In this document: positions 62,964 through 64,000 of the stretch, piece by piece
Numbering within the stretch: the stretch's first letter is position 1
How the letters are laid out: each line of letters starts with the position of its first letter
Origin: Geobacillus thermodenitrificans subsp. thermodenitrificans DSM 465
Lineage (GTDB): Bacteria; Bacillota; Bacilli; Bacillales; Anoxybacillaceae
Assembly: GCF_000496575.1 (NCBI RefSeq)
Contig: NZ_AYKT01000005.1
Location: forward strand, 124,001-188,000
Reading direction: 5' to 3'
Length of the DNA: 64,000 bases
The notes under the pieces: model-generated
Told to the model about the DNA's origin: nothing
Database searches by the model: none
Seen by the model: only the letters and a program-made list of their open reading frames with translations
Made by a program: the position numbers and the translations under genes

Positions 62964-64000
62964 TCAGGAAAGAGAAATATCGGATCGCTGCGCCCGTCCT
63001 GCTTGCTGGAACATCCACGCATACAGCCCTGCGCTTGCCAATGCGAGTATGCCGAGAAATGCAAATGTCCACGTATAGCCGATCCAAGTCACTGCGGCAA
63101 GAGAAAACGGTGCCAACATCCGGCCGATCGTAAAACGAAGGCTCGCCGCAGCAAAATATTGGCCACGCATATCCTCAGGCGCCAACTTCGACACAAACGA
63201 CTGCTGCAAACCGGCCGTCATCAGCTCGGCCAGCGTAAACAGTCCCATTACTAACATCAACCCAACGATCGATGTCGTATGGCTAAACAGCCACATTGTG
63301 ACGCCGTATAAAATCGACGAACCGATAAACGCCCATCGTTCGTCGTAGCGCTCCATATAGCGCGCCACCATCACTGTGCCAAGCACGACAAGCAGCCCGT
63401 TTTCTGCAATCAGGAGCCCAAACGCACTAGTCCCATCTATCGTAAAACGCCCCCATAATGTTTCCCCTTCGATTGTTTCTTTTGTATACACAGGAATTAA
63501 CAAATCCAGCTGCATGAACGTTTGCGCCACCAGCACCCCAGCGGCGATAAACAAGAAAAAGGTGCGGTCGCGAACAATGACGGCGTATTGCCTTAGTTGT
63601 TCGCGCCAAAACTGCGGCCACTCCTCCACCTTCTTCCTGCCTGCCGCCAACGAAGCCGTTTCACGCAACTGTTTAGCCAACAGTGTCGCCATCGCGAAGC
63701 ATGAGCAGGCCGCGGCAAGCAACAACGCAAACCGGTGATTCGCATAAAATAGCCCGCCGATCGTCGGACCGATGACAACCGAGACGTTGACAGATGTATA
63801 AAACACAGCAAATACATGACTTCGATCTTTTTCGGGCACAACATCCGCCACCATCGCCTGGCTCGCCGGCCAGTAAAACGCCCCACAAATGCCGGCAAAC
63901 GTAAAACATAAAAAGCCGACGAGCGGCGACGACCACCATGGGGAACTAGCCAAGGCAAAAATAAAAAACGCCGCCCCCTGTCCGTAAGCGGATAACACCA
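62964..64000 (-). CDS. MFS transporter, partial (5' end beyond window)
   Basis: At least 344 residues of a major facilitator with the first helix missing: GICGAFYWPASQAMVADVVPEKDRSHVFAVFYTSVNVSVVIGPTIGG is the N-half motif C region, and GLLIAENGLLVVLGTVMVARYMERYDERWAFIGS marks the C half. Drug or metabolite efflux is likely; the substrate is unknown. The true start lies past base 64000. Confidence 0.85.
   Translation of the reverse strand, partial: VLSAYGQGAAFFIFALASSPWWSSPLVGFLCFTFAGICGAFYWPASQAMVADVVPEKDRSHVFAVFYTSVNVSVVIGPTIGGLFYANHRFALLLAAACSCFAMATLLAKQLRETASLAAGRKKVEEWPQFWREQLRQYAVIVRDRTFFLFIAAGVLVAQTFMQLDLLIPVYTKETIEGETLWGRFTIDGTSAFGLLIAENGLLVVLGTVMVARYMERYDERWAFIGSSILYGVTMWLFSHTTSIVGLMLVMGLFTLAELMTAGLQQSFVSKLAPEDMRGQYFAAASLRFTIGRMLAPFSLAAVTWIGYTWTFAFLGILALASAGLYAWMFQQAGRAQRSDISLS

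Noticed and set aside
1-64000. CRISPR arrays, tRNA, rRNA or prophage
   Set aside because: No repeat arrays, conserved RNA sequences or phage structural genes were seen.

Overview
This window looks like chromosomal DNA of a thermophilic Bacillaceae, most probably Geobacillus or a close relative. Several things point there: a GC-rich Bacillus-type gene set, strong GGAGG ribosome sites, spore genes (an H-type small acid-soluble spore protein and two CotF-like coat proteins), and a phosphotriesterase-like lactonase that matches, from memory, the known Geobacillus enzyme along nearly its whole length. No rRNA, tRNA, CRISPR array, intact insertion sequence or prophage was seen. Most genes are ordinary metabolic and transport genes in short operons bounded by clear hairpin terminators.

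Layout. 0.2-6.9 kb: a sporulation-type sensor kinase interrupted by a frameshift, small zinc and coat-like proteins, a membrane-anchored subtilisin, a short YitT-type protein, TatA, an sspH operon and a membrane acyltransferase. 6.9-12.1 kb: thiM-thiD-thiE and a YkoT/YkoS-like glycosyltransferase pair. 12.4-15.1 kb: an acyl-CoA ligase and a lactonase, translationally coupled behind a perfect 16-bp palindrome. 15.3-20.6 kb: a HAD hydrolase and the 5-oxoprolinase cluster kipR-pxpB-pxpC-pxpA-ycsG. 20.8-27.3 kb: an acetyltransferase, the NAD(P)HX repair enzyme, the SAM-riboswitch-controlled metNIQ importer and an MFS exporter. 27.3-31.7 kb: a small ClpX-type zinc-finger protein, a DCC thiol oxidoreductase, an SRAP-domain DNA-protein crosslink enzyme, an anchored hydrolase and a K+/H+-type antiporter. 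32.1-35.8 kb: a MerR regulator, acyl-CoA ligase and acyl-CoA dehydrogenase operon. 35.9-38.4 kb: an ABC-2 exporter. 38.6-44.7 kb: a coiled-coil protein, a DUF1259 protein, acetoacetyl-CoA synthetase, and feoA with a feoB split into two genes. 44.8-48.4 kb: a phosphatase, an acetyltransferase, and a gene-poor, AT-richer stretch with orphan genes and a Nudix hydrolase. 48.7-53.5 kb: a siderophore uptake system with a FhuF-type reductase and three Fur-box-like sites. 53.6-64 kb: a PCYCGC lipoprotein, an ammonium transporter operon with a DUF294 nucleotidyltransferase-like protein and a DnaQ-like exonuclease behind a consensus TnrA/GlnR site, small spore or envelope proteins, XpaC/YaaN, a SIMPL protein, a TcaA-like protein and a truncated MFS gene at the window edge.

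Points most worth a second look are: the amt-DUF294-exonuclease operon under a nitrogen regulator site; the split feoB with its own internal ribosome site; the lactonase-ligase operon with its palindromic operator; the ClpX-type zinc finger outside ClpX; and several small genes under 60 codons that are easily missed (sspH and its partner, and genes at 47.0, 58.4 and 61.3 kb). I did not find a large undescribed defence or biosynthetic system.
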